Origin: Limibacter armeniacum
GTDB taxonomy: Bacteria > Bacteroidota > Bacteroidia > Cytophagales > Flammeovirgaceae
DNA length: 64,000 bases
Reading direction: 5' to 3'
Assembly: GCF_036880985.1 (NCBI RefSeq)
Contig: NZ_JBAJNO010000008.1
Location: 496,001 to 560,000, forward strand
Numbering within the stretch: the first letter of the stretch is position 1; every line of letters begins with the position of its first letter. The notes under the pieces were generated by a model. It was given only the letters and a program-made list of their open reading frames with translations. It was not told the DNA's origin and ran no database searches. Below, one piece after another: positions 45,587 through 55,151 of this stretch. Position numbers and translations under genes: made by a program.

Positions 45587-45594
45587 TATATTTG
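45587..45594 (+). promoter_or_regulatory. -7 box of the M23 peptidase gene
   Basis: TATATTTG matches TAnnTTTG, about 120 bases before the ATG at 45713. It lies directly after the terminator at 45545. Confidence 0.5.
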
Positions 45595-45712
45595 CGGAAC
45601 TATTATGCTACAGTTTTTGTATAGAGATACGCAAGAGTGTGTGAATCTTCATTTACCACAATCTTTTCTATAATTTATCACATTACAACGCTATTCAACC
45701 GAACTCTGACAG

Positions 45713-47008
45713 ATGCAGAAGAAAATCACAATCACTATTATTGGCCTAATTATCTTATTGGTAGGAGGACTGTCATTTTTTTACACCACACAGGAGGACT
45801 TAGCGATCAGCTATTCAGCCGCAGATGAAGCACTTAAGGATTCTTTGCAGGTAGACATCAAGAAAGCCAAAGAAATACGCTATGGCATTGAGGTTGACTC
45901 CCTTGAAGTACTGGACAAGAAAATCAATAGGAATGAGACATTGGCAGATATTCTCTTGCCTTACAATGTTTCTTTTGAGGCGATCAACCAGATTGCCGCT
46001 AACTCACGAGAGGTCTTTGATGTAAGAAAGTTTCGTGCAGGAGGTAGTTATACCATGATTTCTGAGAGAGACTCTATCGAGACAGGTAAATACCTTATAT
46101 ACCATGTAAACCCAGTAGATTATGTGGTATATGAGTTGTCCGATTCTCTGAAGGTATATGAGGGACACCATGAGGTAGAGATCCATGAAAAAGTGATTAC
46201 TGCTGAAATCAACTCCTCTCTGTATCAGGCAATGATAGATGCAGGGGCAACGCCATTGTTGGCGAATAACCTGTCAGACATTTTTGCTTGGCAGATTGAC
46301 TTCTTCCATATTCAGAAAGGGGACCGTTTCAAGGTGGTTTATGAAGAGCAGAGCGTTAAAGACAAGTTTGTAGGGGTCGGAGAGATTAAGTCTGCCTTCT
46401 TCCTTCATGCTGGCGAAGAGTTCTATGCATTCCTTTACCAACGTCCTGACCATGAGGGAATGGAGTATTTTGATGAAAAAGGAAATAGCTTGAGAAAAGC
46501 TTTCTTGAAGGCTCCATTGAACTATGCGAGAATCAGCTCAAGATTTAATAGAAACCGTTTTCACCCAGTACTGAAGCGTGTCAAACCACACTTGGGTACT
46601 GATTATGCTGCTCCAACAGGTACGCCAATCCAATCAGTGGGTGATGGTGTTGTAATTGCGAAGGGTTATACCAGAGGCAATGGTAACTATGTGAAGATTC
46701 GCCATAATGGTACTTATACCACGCAATACCTTCATATGTCTAAATTTGCAAAAGGCATGAAACAAGGTAAAGCCGTAAAACAAGGGGATGTGATCGGTTA
46801 TGTAGGTAGTACGGGACTGGCAACGGGACCTCACTTGTGCTTCAGGTTCTGGAAAAATGGCAGACAGGTAGACTGGCTAAGAGAAAAGATGCCAGCATCT
46901 GAACCAATTGAAAAAGCATATGAGCTGGATTACCTGCACCATATGGATACGTTAAAGCAGCATTTGGATAACCTGTTGTATGAAGACAATTCAGATCAGG
47001 TCATGTGA
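45713..47008 (+). CDS. M23 family metallopeptidase (peptidoglycan endopeptidase)
   Basis: 431 residues. An N-terminal membrane anchor (ITITIIGLIILLVGGLSFFY) is followed by an OapA/LysM-like region (NRNETLADILLPYNVSFEAINQI) and a C-terminal LytM domain. The zinc ligands are in HLGTDYAAP, TTQYLHMS and GPHLCFRFW (HxH-type motifs). It cuts peptide crosslinks in the cell wall. Length and architecture match NlpD/MepM-like enzymes. Monocistronic with a terminator. Confidence 0.93.
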   Translation: MQKKITITIIGLIILLVGGLSFFYTTQEDLAISYSAADEALKDSLQVDIKKAKEIRYGIEVDSLEVLDKKINRNETLADILLPYNVSFEAINQIAANSREVFDVRKFRAGGSYTMISERDSIETGKYLIYHVNPVDYVVYELSDSLKVYEGHHEVEIHEKVITAEINSSLYQAMIDAGATPLLANNLSDIFAWQIDFFHIQKGDRFKVVYEEQSVKDKFVGVGEIKSAFFLHAGEEFYAFLYQRPDHEGMEYFDEKGNSLRKAFLKAPLNYARISSRFNRNRFHPVLKRVKPHLGTDYAAPTGTPIQSVGDGVVIAKGYTRGNGNYVKIRHNGTYTTQYLHMSKFAKGMKQGKAVKQGDVIGYVGSTGLATGPHLCFRFWKNGRQVDWLREKMPASEPIEKAYELDYLHHMDTLKQHLDNLLYEDNSDQVM

Positions 47009-47038
47009 TAGATAAAGCATCGTAGAGATATATTAAAG

Positions 47039-47073
47039 AGCCCATTATACCTTGGCGTATAGTGGGCTTTTTA
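47039..47073 (+). terminator. Terminator of the M23 peptidase gene
   Basis: AGCCCATTATAC pairs with GTATAGTGGGCT, 6-base loop, then TTTTT. Confidence 0.85.
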
Positions 47074-47144
47074 TATGTTCTAGCCCGAATTAACATTTAT
47101 TCTGAGGGCTTGCAGTAAAAAAAAGTAGAATCACTTGTAAATAA

Positions 47145-47165
47145 TTTACATGTAAACTATATTTG
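47145..47165 (+). promoter_or_regulatory. MarR operator overlapping the marR promoter
   Basis: The palindrome TTTACATGTAAA (47145-47156) lies immediately upstream of the -7 box TATATTTG (47158-47165). A bound repressor would block polymerase. The same palindrome recurs upstream of yceI. Confidence 0.75.
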
Positions 47166-47195
47166 CGTCATAATCATTGAACAAGAAGAAAAACG

Positions 47196-47648
47196 ATGAG
47201 GATAGAGGACGAAATAAAACAATCGAAATTTAAGGATCCACAAATAAAGGCAATGCTTAATATTGTTTTCACTGCAAACTGGTGGAATGCCAAGACTGCA
47301 GCAGTAATGAAGCCTTTCGGTATTTCGCCTCAACAGTACAATATCTTGCGTATTCTGAGAGGTTCACATCCCACAAAATTATCTGTTCTTTCCATTAAGG
47401 AACGAATGCTTGATAAGACACCCAATACAACAAGGCTTGTTGATAAATTGCTAGCCAAGGATCTTGTTGGGAGAAAGCGTTGTGAAAATGACAGGCGAGT
47501 GGTTTATATCAGTATTACTGAAGCAGGACTTCAGTTGTTAAAAGAAATCGATGAGAACGTCAAAGAGATGGATGCTAAGAGTTCGATGGACCTGACTGAT
47601 GAGGAGGCGGAGACGTTGAGTAGACTGCTTGACAAAATGAGAAAATAG
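47196..47648 (+). CDS. MarR family transcriptional regulator
   Basis: 150 residues. The winged helix is PQQYNILRILRGSHPTKLSVLSIKERMLDKTPNTTRLVDKL, with a DRRVVYISIT wing. Operator palindromes flank the gene, one over its own promoter and one before yceI, so it probably represses both. The DNA motif TTTACATGTAAA fits a dimeric MarR protein. The ligand is unknown. It resembles the MarR regulators that often precede yceI in Bacteroidota. Confidence 0.9.
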   Translation: MRIEDEIKQSKFKDPQIKAMLNIVFTANWWNAKTAAVMKPFGISPQQYNILRILRGSHPTKLSVLSIKERMLDKTPNTTRLVDKLLAKDLVGRKRCENDRRVVYISITEAGLQLLKEIDENVKEMDAKSSMDLTDEEAETLSRLLDKMRK

Positions 47649-47673
47649 CGAAGGCTATTTTTTTGAATAAATA

Positions 47674-47687
47674 TTTTACATGTAAAA
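47674..47687 (+). promoter_or_regulatory. MarR operator upstream of yceI
   Basis: A perfect 14-base palindrome, TTTTACATGTAAAA, 25 bases after the marR stop and 187 bases before the yceI start. Confidence 0.72.
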
Positions 47688-47873
47688 CAATTTTAAGTAA
47701 ACTAATGTTATAACGATATTGTTATATCTAAAATAGAAAAAGTGCAAGCTCCAATGAGCAGTTTCATATTAAAATAAATAAAGTTTTATCCGGTAGTGGC
47801 ATTAAGGTAGTGTCCTGCTAGTATTAAATACATATCAGAAAGATTTATCCATTTACTAGAAAATTTAGAAATC

Positions 47874-48485
47874 ATGAAAAACACAAAAGTAGTTTCAATC
47901 GTTCTTGCAGCTATTGCATTGTTAAGCTTCTCATTCAAAGCAGCTGATTTGGCTGATGTATTTACAGTTAGCACTCAGAAAAGTACGCTGAAGTGGGTTG
48001 GTAAAAAAGTAACAGGTGAGCATAGCGGTACTATCCAACTGAAGAGTGGTGCACTGGAAGTGAAAAACGGAAAGCTGACAGGTGGTTCATTTGAGATCGA
48101 TATGAACTCAATTATTTGTGAAGACCTTGAGGATGAAGGTTACAATGCAAAACTGATCGGTCACTTGAAGTCTGATGATTTCTTCTCAGTAGACAAGTTC
48201 CCTGTAGCGAAATTTGATATCAAGAAAGCTAAAGCTCAGGGTGGTGGCAAATACCAGATTACAGGTGATTTGACCATCAAAGGAATCAAAAATGAAATCA
48301 CTTTCCCTGCAGAGGTTAATGTAGAGGGTAATACAGTTGAAGCAAACGCTGATATCAAGGTTGACCGTACAAAATGGAATATCCGTTACGGTTCAGGTAG
48401 TTTCTTCGACAACCTTGGCGATAAAACAATTGATGACAACTTTGAACTGTCATTGGCTTTTGTAGCATCAAAAAGCAACAACTAA
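47874..48485 (+). CDS. yceI: YceI family periplasmic protein
   Basis: 203 residues with a signal peptide (VVSIVLAAIALLSFSFKA). The mature part shows the lipocalin-like YceI fold: STLKWVGKKVTGEHSGTIQLKSG, then FPVAKFDIKKA, LTIKGIKNEITFPAEV and FDNLGDKTIDDNFEL. YceI proteins bind isoprenoid or other amphiphiles in the periplasm. It is probably regulated by the adjacent MarR. A terminator follows. Confidence 0.93.
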   Translation: MKNTKVVSIVLAAIALLSFSFKAADLADVFTVSTQKSTLKWVGKKVTGEHSGTIQLKSGALEVKNGKLTGGSFEIDMNSIICEDLEDEGYNAKLIGHLKSDDFFSVDKFPVAKFDIKKAKAQGGGKYQITGDLTIKGIKNEITFPAEVNVEGNTVEANADIKVDRTKWNIRYGSGSFFDNLGDKTIDDNFELSLAFVASKSNN

Positions 48486-48525
48486 GCATTATATCTTAAC
48501 TGACGAGTTGAATACATTATCTTTT

Positions 48526-48557
48526 AACACCAATGGGTCATATGACTCATTGGTGTT
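48526..48557 (+). terminator. yceI terminator
   Basis: AACACCAATGGGTCAT pairs with ATGACTCATTGGTGTT, followed by TTTTT. Downstream to 48812 (about 250 bases) nothing else is evident. Confidence 0.85.
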
Positions 48558-48812
48558 TTTTTGTTTTAAATCAGGTTGTGGTTGAAATGTTAAAATGGGT
48601 TTCGATAAAACACGGTGCATCAGTTGTCGGAGGGGGGAGGTTGTATTAATTTCATTTTCAGTATGAAAATTCCATACTGATTATATCTATGATACACTAA
48701 CTTTTTAGGATGAATATCCTGGTGGTGGAATATCTATCTATTCTTGATTGTGTGTCGCCAAGGATTGAAACTAACTTGACTAAAACGACGGAACAGTTTA
48801 ACCTTCTCGAAA

Positions 48813-49217
48813 ATGAAAATCTTTGAAAGTAAGTACCTCAAACTCTACTTTTTTGAAGAATGCCGGATAATGGAATGGGTGTTTACACAGGAAAGCGTGT
48901 TGATGAAAGAATCAGACTTTAAACATGATATAAGAACAGTACATAACCTTGCGAGAGAAGTGGACCCTGTGAGTCACTTGATTGACTTTTCGCAGTTTGG
49001 TTATATACTGAATGATGATGAAAAAGGATGGTTGAGCAGCCAGTTTTCTGCATGTGTTAGGAAGGGTGATATTTTGAGTATTGCCAGTACCGTATCGACA
49101 TTTCTTTATGCACAGATAGCGATAGAAGATTTTTTTGAACGATTTCTGAGTGTCCCTTGTGAATACTTTGAAGCAAAGGAAGCTGCACGTGAGTGGCTGA
49201 TGAAAGATGCAGATTGA
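48813..49217 (+). CDS. Hypothetical protein, possibly SpoIIAA/STAS-like
   Basis: 134 residues, soluble, mixed alpha/beta. The order of segments (KYLKLYFFEECRIMEWVF, HDIRTVHNLAREVDPVSHLIDFSQF, FLYAQIAIEDFFERF) is reminiscent of small STAS-like proteins of Bacteroidota. I cannot confirm it. Monocistronic with a bidirectional terminator. Confidence 0.65.
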   Translation: MKIFESKYLKLYFFEECRIMEWVFTQESVLMKESDFKHDIRTVHNLAREVDPVSHLIDFSQFGYILNDDEKGWLSSQFSACVRKGDILSIASTVSTFLYAQIAIEDFFERFLSVPCEYFEAKEAAREWLMKDAD

Positions 49218-49226
49218 GCTATAAGC

Positions 49227-49262
49227 AAAAAAGTCCGGAAAACGATTTTTCCGGACTTTTTT
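49227..49262. terminator. Bidirectional terminator
   Basis: AAAAAAGTCCGGAAAA pairs with TTTTCCGGACTTTTTT around CGAT. It serves the converging 48813 gene and the TonB receptor gene. Confidence 0.88.
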
Positions 49263-49280
49263 GGTTGTATAAGGTAGGTG

Positions 49281-51686
49281 TTAAATCTTGAATCGTACCG
49301 CAATCAGGAAGTTTCTACCTGCCTGTGGGTAGTAGTAGTTCTGTCTGACTGTTTCACCTCCCCATATGTAGCCATAGGTATAGCCGTTGGATTCATACAA
49401 CTCATCAAAGATGTTGTTGAACAGTGCACTGATACCAATTTCCTTGAAAACGCCTGCCGAGAAAGTGTAGTTTAGGCGAATGTCATTGGTAAGGTACGCC
49501 TCTATCTTGCGACTATCGGTTTGGGTGTTGTCAAGGTATTGCTCACCTACATACTTGGTTAGCAAGGCTACTTTCAAGCCGTTGGTAGGTCTGTAAGCAA
49601 GTTGGCTACCAGCTATCAGGTTTGGCGAGAAGGCAATGTCAGTATCTTTATAAGTGATCGCCTGCTGCTCTCCGCTATCATAATTGTCCAGAAACTCTGT
49701 GAATTCCTTGATCTTGTTTTGGCTTAACGTCATGTTGGCATCCCAAGATACCTGATCCGTGATATTCCATTTACCTTGCAACTCAATGCCCATACGGTAA
49801 CTGTCCTTGACATTTTCACGGATATAAGCTCCTACATCATTGATTTTACCTGTTGAAATTAATTGGTTGTCATAATCCATCAGGTAATAGTTGGCAGCAA
49901 ATGCCAGTTTTGAACCCGCAAAACTGTAGCCTACTTCAAGGTTTCTTAACTCTTCCGCTTCAGGCCAGTTCTGTTCTACAGCGCCTGTGAAGTCATCCCT
50001 GTTAGGTTCCTTGTGTCCAATCCCGAATGAAGAATAGATAGTGCTTTTACCTAGCTTGTAGGTAATGCCAGTTTTTGGGTTGAAGAAACTTAAATCTGTT
50101 TGTTGAGGCAACTCTGTAAATACAGGTTGTCCAGTTTCGGGATTGGTAGTTTGTGTAGGGCCAAGGAAATTGTATTGCACTTTTCTTAATTGCAGGTCAC
50201 CAAATACAAACAGGTTTTCAACTACTTGATAGTTCGCTTTTGCATAGATATTGAAATCCTTTTTTGTGGCATTATTGTCATAGTAACGGTGACGGATATT
50301 GCCATTGCTCATGTACTGAGCCCAAATCACTTCTCCAAAGTGCTGACCTTCATAGCGGTTCCAACCACCACCAACGGTTACATCCAATACAGGAGCACCT
50401 TTCAGCATTTCAGGACTTTGGTAGTTGATAGAGAAAATACCACCATAAAAGTCGTTGTCCAGCCATCTTCTGCGGATCAGGTCAGTATTCGAAATGGTTG
50501 TGTCTCCAATTACCAGCGTTTCCAATCCATACTCCGTCAGCGACTGGTCAGCTTTATACTGCTCAAAGTAGCCACGACCTTTGGTGTAGTGCAAGGCTGC
50601 ATTCAGGAACCATTGTGAACCTATTTGCTTGTCGTATAGAAACTGTAGGTGGTCTTGTTGGTAGTTGTCGACCTCGTTGTCATAACCCGCCAACTCATTG
50701 AAAGTGCGGTCACCTTCTGCTATCTTTTGCTCCGATACACCGTTCCAGGCCTGGAATGTAACCTCTTTTCCTGAGAACACATTTGCGGTAAAGTTACCGG
50801 CTTTGCTTTCGTATTTCCCTGAAAGGTAGAATGACTTTAAGTCAACCCATGCATTATCGATATAGCCATCCGATTCTGTTTTGGAAAGTCTGCCATACAA
50901 GCTGAAGTGGTCATTCAGTTTTCCTGTTGAAAACTCTGTGTTGACCTTCCATGTGCCAAATGAGCCAACAGTAGTACCAACCTGCGCATATGGTTTGTCA
51001 GCAGGGGCTTCAGTCGTAAGGTTTACTGATGCGCCAAATGCACCAGCACCATTTACTGAAGTACCGACACCACGCTGGATCGCAATATTGTCTACAGAAG
51101 AAGCAAAATCAGGCATATTGACCCAGAATACTCCTTGAGATTCTGCATCGTTGAGAGGAATACCGTTGATGGTGACGTTGATACGGGTTGGGTCCGAACC
51201 TCTGATACGCATGCCTGTATAACCGATGCCAGCTCCTGCATCAGAAGTAGTGACGATAGAAGGTTGGAAGTTCAGTAATACAGGAAGGTCCTGCCCGAGG
51301 TTTTGAGGTGCAATCTCTTCCGCTGTCAGTTCTGTTACAGTAACAGGGTAGTCCTTTTTGGCATAAATGATGGCTGTTCCCAACTCTTTGAAGTCTTCCT
51401 TGAGGGGGATGTCCAATATTACATCCTGCTTCAGGGTAATTGGTTGAGAGAAAGGCACAAAGCCAAGGAAAGAAACAGATAGTGTGTAGTTACCTTCCGG
51501 TAGTCCACTTATCTTATAAGCACCAGAAGCATCTGTAATGATACCTTTATTAAGTTCTTCTATTGAGACAGTCGCACCGAATAGTGCTTCTTGATTAGAG
51601 GCTTGTGTTACTTTGCCCGAAATGGAATATTGTCCGAAAGACAATACGGGTAACATCAGCAACATGGAAAATAAAACAGCTCTCAT
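49281..51686 (-). CDS. TonB-dependent receptor under TPP riboswitch control (probable thiamin uptake)
   Basis: 801 residues. Signal peptide, carboxypeptidase-regulatory-like domain (about 20-100, ATVSIEELNKGIITDASGAYKI), plug domain (about 125-230, GIGYTGMRIRGSDPTRINVTINGIPLND) and beta barrel ending FLIAVRFKI. TonB receptors import ligands over the outer membrane. A TPP riboswitch lies in its leader, so the ligand is probably thiamin or a precursor. It corresponds to the Omr1-type receptors of thiamin regulons. No other thiamin gene is beside it. Confidence 0.92.
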   Translation of the reverse strand: MRAVLFSMLLMLPVLSFGQYSISGKVTQASNQEALFGATVSIEELNKGIITDASGAYKISGLPEGNYTLSVSFLGFVPFSQPITLKQDVILDIPLKEDFKELGTAIIYAKKDYPVTVTELTAEEIAPQNLGQDLPVLLNFQPSIVTTSDAGAGIGYTGMRIRGSDPTRINVTINGIPLNDAESQGVFWVNMPDFASSVDNIAIQRGVGTSVNGAGAFGASVNLTTEAPADKPYAQVGTTVGSFGTWKVNTEFSTGKLNDHFSLYGRLSKTESDGYIDNAWVDLKSFYLSGKYESKAGNFTANVFSGKEVTFQAWNGVSEQKIAEGDRTFNELAGYDNEVDNYQQDHLQFLYDKQIGSQWFLNAALHYTKGRGYFEQYKADQSLTEYGLETLVIGDTTISNTDLIRRRWLDNDFYGGIFSINYQSPEMLKGAPVLDVTVGGGWNRYEGQHFGEVIWAQYMSNGNIRHRYYDNNATKKDFNIYAKANYQVVENLFVFGDLQLRKVQYNFLGPTQTTNPETGQPVFTELPQQTDLSFFNPKTGITYKLGKSTIYSSFGIGHKEPNRDDFTGAVEQNWPEAEELRNLEVGYSFAGSKLAFAANYYLMDYDNQLISTGKINDVGAYIRENVKDSYRMGIELQGKWNITDQVSWDANMTLSQNKIKEFTEFLDNYDSGEQQAITYKDTDIAFSPNLIAGSQLAYRPTNGLKVALLTKYVGEQYLDNTQTDSRKIEAYLTNDIRLNYTFSAGVFKEIGISALFNNIFDELYESNGYTYGYIWGGETVRQNYYYPQAGRNFLIAVRFKI

Positions 51687-51819
51687 CTTTACTTTTAGTT
51701 TGTAGTGATTAAAACTTAAAGCGTATGATGAGTGCGAAAAAAGAGATTACGGGAAACGGATGCATACTGTACGCTTACAGTATGGTTGATTTCAGACAAC
51801 TATAAAAACAAAGGCTGTC

Positions 51820-51900
51820 TTTTGCTCCCTTCGCAGGAATTACCCTGTTCAGGTTCTATGGGTATAATCTCAGCTTTTCAGCACCCCAGCATACTATACC
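51820..51900 (-). promoter_or_regulatory. TPP (thi-box) riboswitch
   Basis: Read on the minus strand: GGGGTGCTGAAAAGCTGAGA, then ATACCCATAGAACCTGAACAG, GGTAATTCCTGCGAAGGGA. These are the conserved CTGAGA, ACCC, GAACCTGA and GCG-AGGGA blocks of the thi box. It lies 135-215 bases upstream of the TonB receptor start. In Bacteroidota it represses expression when TPP is bound. Confidence 0.92.
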
Positions 51901-51950
51901 GGCACTTGCCAGTACAATCATTTTGCGAGCCACCCTTTTGGATGGCGCTG

Positions 51951-51982
51951 CAAAGATATGCCGATTTATATTTTATTTACAA
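51951..51982 (-). promoter_or_regulatory. Promoter of the riboswitch-TonB receptor transcript
   Basis: On the minus strand TATCTTTG (51958 to 51951) is preceded by TTG (51982 to 51980) 21 bases away, matching the Bacteroidota consensus. Transcription would start near 51944 and include the whole riboswitch. Confidence 0.65.
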
Positions 51983-52072
51983 ATTGTCCTATTCTTTTCT
52001 TTATTTTCGAATCTTGATAAAGATGAAATGAAAACAACGGGGCAATACCTTTACCCCAAAAACAATATTGGA

Positions 52073-54274
52073 ATGAAAATTCTTTTAGGGACGCTATTTT
52101 TTCTCAGCAGCCTTTGCGCAATGGGGCAGGATATTCCTGTAGGCAGCTGGCGGACACACCTGACTTATCACAATACCCATATTGTAGAATTTGGAGAAAA
52201 CAAGGTTTATGCAGCTTCTGCCAATGGACTCTTTTTTCTTGACTTGGAAACCAATGAGCTTCAGCCAATCACCAAGGTGGATGGCTTGAGTGATAGTGAT
52301 GTGGGTGCCTTATCTTACAGGGCTGCTAATGGTCAGTTGCTGATTGCCTATCGCAATGGGAATATCGATGTTCTGGAACAGGATGGTATCGTCAATATTA
52401 GGACAATACTAAACGCTGATTACCCTGACAAGACACTTTATGATGCAGAGAATGTTGGAATGTTTACTTACATCTCCTCGGAGTTTGGGATTGTCAGGTT
52501 GGATATGGATACCTATAATATACGGGATACTTATGCTGAGATTGGCATTGATGGAGAGCAGGTAGCCGTCTATGATTTACAGGTAATTCGTGATACCATT
52601 TTTGCGGCAACTGCGGAAGGGTTAAAAGCGGCTCCAATTGATGAGTCTGTCAATAAACAGGATTTTAGAAATTGGACTTTGCTGAGAAGCTCCAACAGTA
52701 TTAGAAAAGTGGCAGGTGGAGATGATAAGGTATATTTTTGGGAAGAAACATCAGGTGTTTGGGAATATGCCGCTGACACAGCGCTTCTGATAACTGATAC
52801 TGAACTTTCATCCATAAATGGTATTGCTTACGGAGATGAGGCATTGCTTGTCTTGCGAAATGAGCAGATTGAGAAAATAGGTTCAGAGGTGACTACTTTA
52901 GAAGGATCGCAAATTGTTTCTCCACAAGATGCGACCTTTGGAGATGATGGAACACTTTGGGTAGCAGATAAGGCTACCGGACTGACAACATTAGGAGATG
53001 ATATAACGGAAAGTTTTTTCCCTTCAGGTACTTATGCACCAGAGGTGTACAGGCTATTTTACTTTGAGGACCGAATAGTCGCAGTAAGAGGAGGGTATGC
53101 AAATGGTTCAGCGCAAGGACTTCCTGCTTCCTTTTATCTTTTTGAAGAAGGAAAGTGGACAAATTTTACAGCAGAGTCAAACAATGTTGGGGCTGTAAAT
53201 TTACCTGACATTAATGATTTAACAGGGTTTGTTTATAACCCATTTGATGGGAAAGGCTACTTTACAAGTTATGGGGGTGGTCTATTGGTATGGAATATTG
53301 AGGAGAATACTTTTGAAGTCATTAAAAGTGGTTTTGAGCAGGATACACAAGGTAATGTAAACCTTCACAGTATTGTGGTGGATGGAGTAGGCGACCTTTG
53401 GATGGGTGCCAATAGAAATGTTTATACGCTTCCGCTAAATGGAACAGTGAACAAGATAGCTGTCAATGGTTTGACCTCGCCACTGGATATGGCCATTGAT
53501 GATTTTGCCCAATTATGGTTCAGGAAGTCAACAGGTGGGTTGTTGGTATATCAGAATGGTGTTTCAAGATCATTATCTGAGGGGAGTAATAATGGAGGTT
53601 TGCCAAGCCAGACAGTGCTTTCCCTTTCAAATGATAGAGAAGGGAGCATTTGGGTAGGAACAGCTGAGGGCGTTGCAGAGTTTTTCAGTCCGTCAACGGC
53701 ATTGTCAAGTTCACCTGAAGATGCTGTACTGCCACGTTTTGAAGGCAGACCAATCCTTCAGGAAGATCAGGTGACTGCTATTGCTGTAGATGGAGGCAAC
53801 CGTAAGTGGTTGGGTACCAATAATGGCTTGTGGCTGTTTGGTCCTGACGGCAGTAGTATGATTCAGCAGTTTACTGCTGAGAACAGTCCTTTACTTTCCA
53901 ATCGTATTACTTCATTGGTTGTCCATCCGAAAACAGGAGAGGTTTTTATAGGGACAGATAAAGGCTTAGTCTCATACAGGAGTGATGCTACAGTAGCAAG
54001 CCAACAACATGCTGATGTGAAAGTCTTTCCAAATCCTGTAAGACCTAATTACAGTGGTGTGGTGAGTATTTCCGGACTGGCAGAAGATGTAGAGGTCAAG
54101 ATCACGGATATTTCAGGTGAATTGGTTTGGGAAACACAGGCAGCTGGTGGTACAGCCACTTGGAATATACGTGACTATAATGGAAAAAGAGTCAAGACAG
54201 GTGTTTACCTGATATTCAGCAGTAGTGAAGATGGAGAGGAGACCTTTGTGACAAAAGTCGCAGTGGTTGAATAG
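52073..54274 (+). CDS. porZ: PorZ-like type IX secretion system protein with T9SS sorting tail
   Basis: 733 residues from the ATG at 52073, which opens a signal peptide (LLGTLFFLSSLCAMGQ). A longer frame from 51923 would overlap the reverse promoter region. The N-terminal IPVGSWRTHLTYHNT and two beta-propeller regions (repeat units such as ITALAVDG-like segments and GSIWVGTAEGVAEF) match PorZ, which helps attach A-LPS to secreted cargo. The end (FPNPVRPNYSGVVSISGLAEDVEVKITDISGELV...) is a T9SS C-terminal sorting domain. Outer-membrane or surface location is expected. Confidence 0.88.
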   Translation: MKILLGTLFFLSSLCAMGQDIPVGSWRTHLTYHNTHIVEFGENKVYAASANGLFFLDLETNELQPITKVDGLSDSDVGALSYRAANGQLLIAYRNGNIDVLEQDGIVNIRTILNADYPDKTLYDAENVGMFTYISSEFGIVRLDMDTYNIRDTYAEIGIDGEQVAVYDLQVIRDTIFAATAEGLKAAPIDESVNKQDFRNWTLLRSSNSIRKVAGGDDKVYFWEETSGVWEYAADTALLITDTELSSINGIAYGDEALLVLRNEQIEKIGSEVTTLEGSQIVSPQDATFGDDGTLWVADKATGLTTLGDDITESFFPSGTYAPEVYRLFYFEDRIVAVRGGYANGSAQGLPASFYLFEEGKWTNFTAESNNVGAVNLPDINDLTGFVYNPFDGKGYFTSYGGGLLVWNIEENTFEVIKSGFEQDTQGNVNLHSIVVDGVGDLWMGANRNVYTLPLNGTVNKIAVNGLTSPLDMAIDDFAQLWFRKSTGGLLVYQNGVSRSLSEGSNNGGLPSQTVLSLSNDREGSIWVGTAEGVAEFFSPSTALSSSPEDAVLPRFEGRPILQEDQVTAIAVDGGNRKWLGTNNGLWLFGPDGSSMIQQFTAENSPLLSNRITSLVVHPKTGEVFIGTDKGLVSYRSDATVASQQHADVKVFPNPVRPNYSGVVSISGLAEDVEVKITDISGELVWETQAAGGTATWNIRDYNGKRVKTGVYLIFSSSEDGEETFVTKVAVVE

Positions 54275-54284
54275 AAAGATAACA

Positions 54285-54322
54285 AAAGCACTTCTGGAAG
54301 TGACAGTTTCCTGAAGTGCTTT
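54285..54322 (+). terminator. porZ terminator
   Basis: AAAGCACTTC and GAAGTGCTTT form a 10-bp stem 11 bases after the stop. Confidence 0.75.
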
Positions 54323-54405
54323 ATGTATCCTTTTGAAGTAGGTTATTAAAGAATATCTTGTCTATATACAAACAAACTTGTGTTAGAACAGCGACTGCTG
54401 TTTGC

Positions 54406-54774
54406 TTAGAGATATAATACATCCAGCTTTTTTACACTAGCTTTTGGATGGAAAATAAGCTCAGCGTGGAGCTTCTGAAGCGCTGAGTCCACTGTGATTT
54501 TTAGCAGTACCTGTTCCTGAATGTCTTTGTGCTTCAGCATCACGTAGTTGAAACCACTGATGTCTATCGGTTCATCATCTACGTTACAGACATGCTGTAC
54601 CTTTGAGATTTTAATTCTATCCTGATATGAATCCCAAACAATCAGGAATATTGCCGGAATTTCCGGTGTTGTTACCTTCAAATAATGCAAGTCCGACACA
54701 GCCAACATGTCTTCTCTCTGTGTCAGTTCTTGCCAGATTGCTGCAATTTGTGCCTCACTCATTAACACTTCCAT
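54406..54774 (-). CDS. Hypothetical small soluble protein
   Basis: 122 residues with no signal or membrane segment. Alternating beta strands (DLHYLKVTTPEIPAIFLIVWDSYQ, KISKVQHVCNVDDEPIDISGFNYVML) suggest a small beta-rich domain. I do not recognise it. It stands alone. The 450 bases up to nqrA hold the nqrA promoter and otherwise nothing visible. Confidence 0.6.
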   Translation of the reverse strand: MEVLMSEAQIAAIWQELTQREDMLAVSDLHYLKVTTPEIPAIFLIVWDSYQDRIKISKVQHVCNVDDEPIDISGFNYVMLKHKDIQEQVLLKITVDSALQKLHAELIFHPKASVKKLDVLYL

Positions 54775-55151
54775 TTCTGAATATTTTGTTTTAAGCCGAT
54801 AGGCCTTAGTCTGATACTAATGTAACGGTAAATGCTGATATATTGTATTAAGAATTGAAAAAATATAAACATTTCGATTGTCAAACAAGGAATTGTAAAC
54901 GAAAGCAAGGTAAGGATAAAGCCGGTTTATGACTGAAGTGAAGTATGGTTGTTTGGCTTGACCAAAAACGAAGGAAACAAAAAAATAACACAGTTTGTTC
55001 TGCGGTTAAATCCATTTTTTGGAAGTGAAGTTAGGATAAAACGGTCTTTGATATCAGTGAAGTTAATGAGTCAAATTTGGATTTAAGTGTTTGAAATACA
55101 ATTACTGGATATTCCAAAATGGGAGTGTTGTATTGTTTTTTTAATAAAATT

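Noticed and set aside
51732-52031. Forward 99-codon ORF
   Set aside because: It is the antisense of the TPP riboswitch and receptor leader, and has no protein features.
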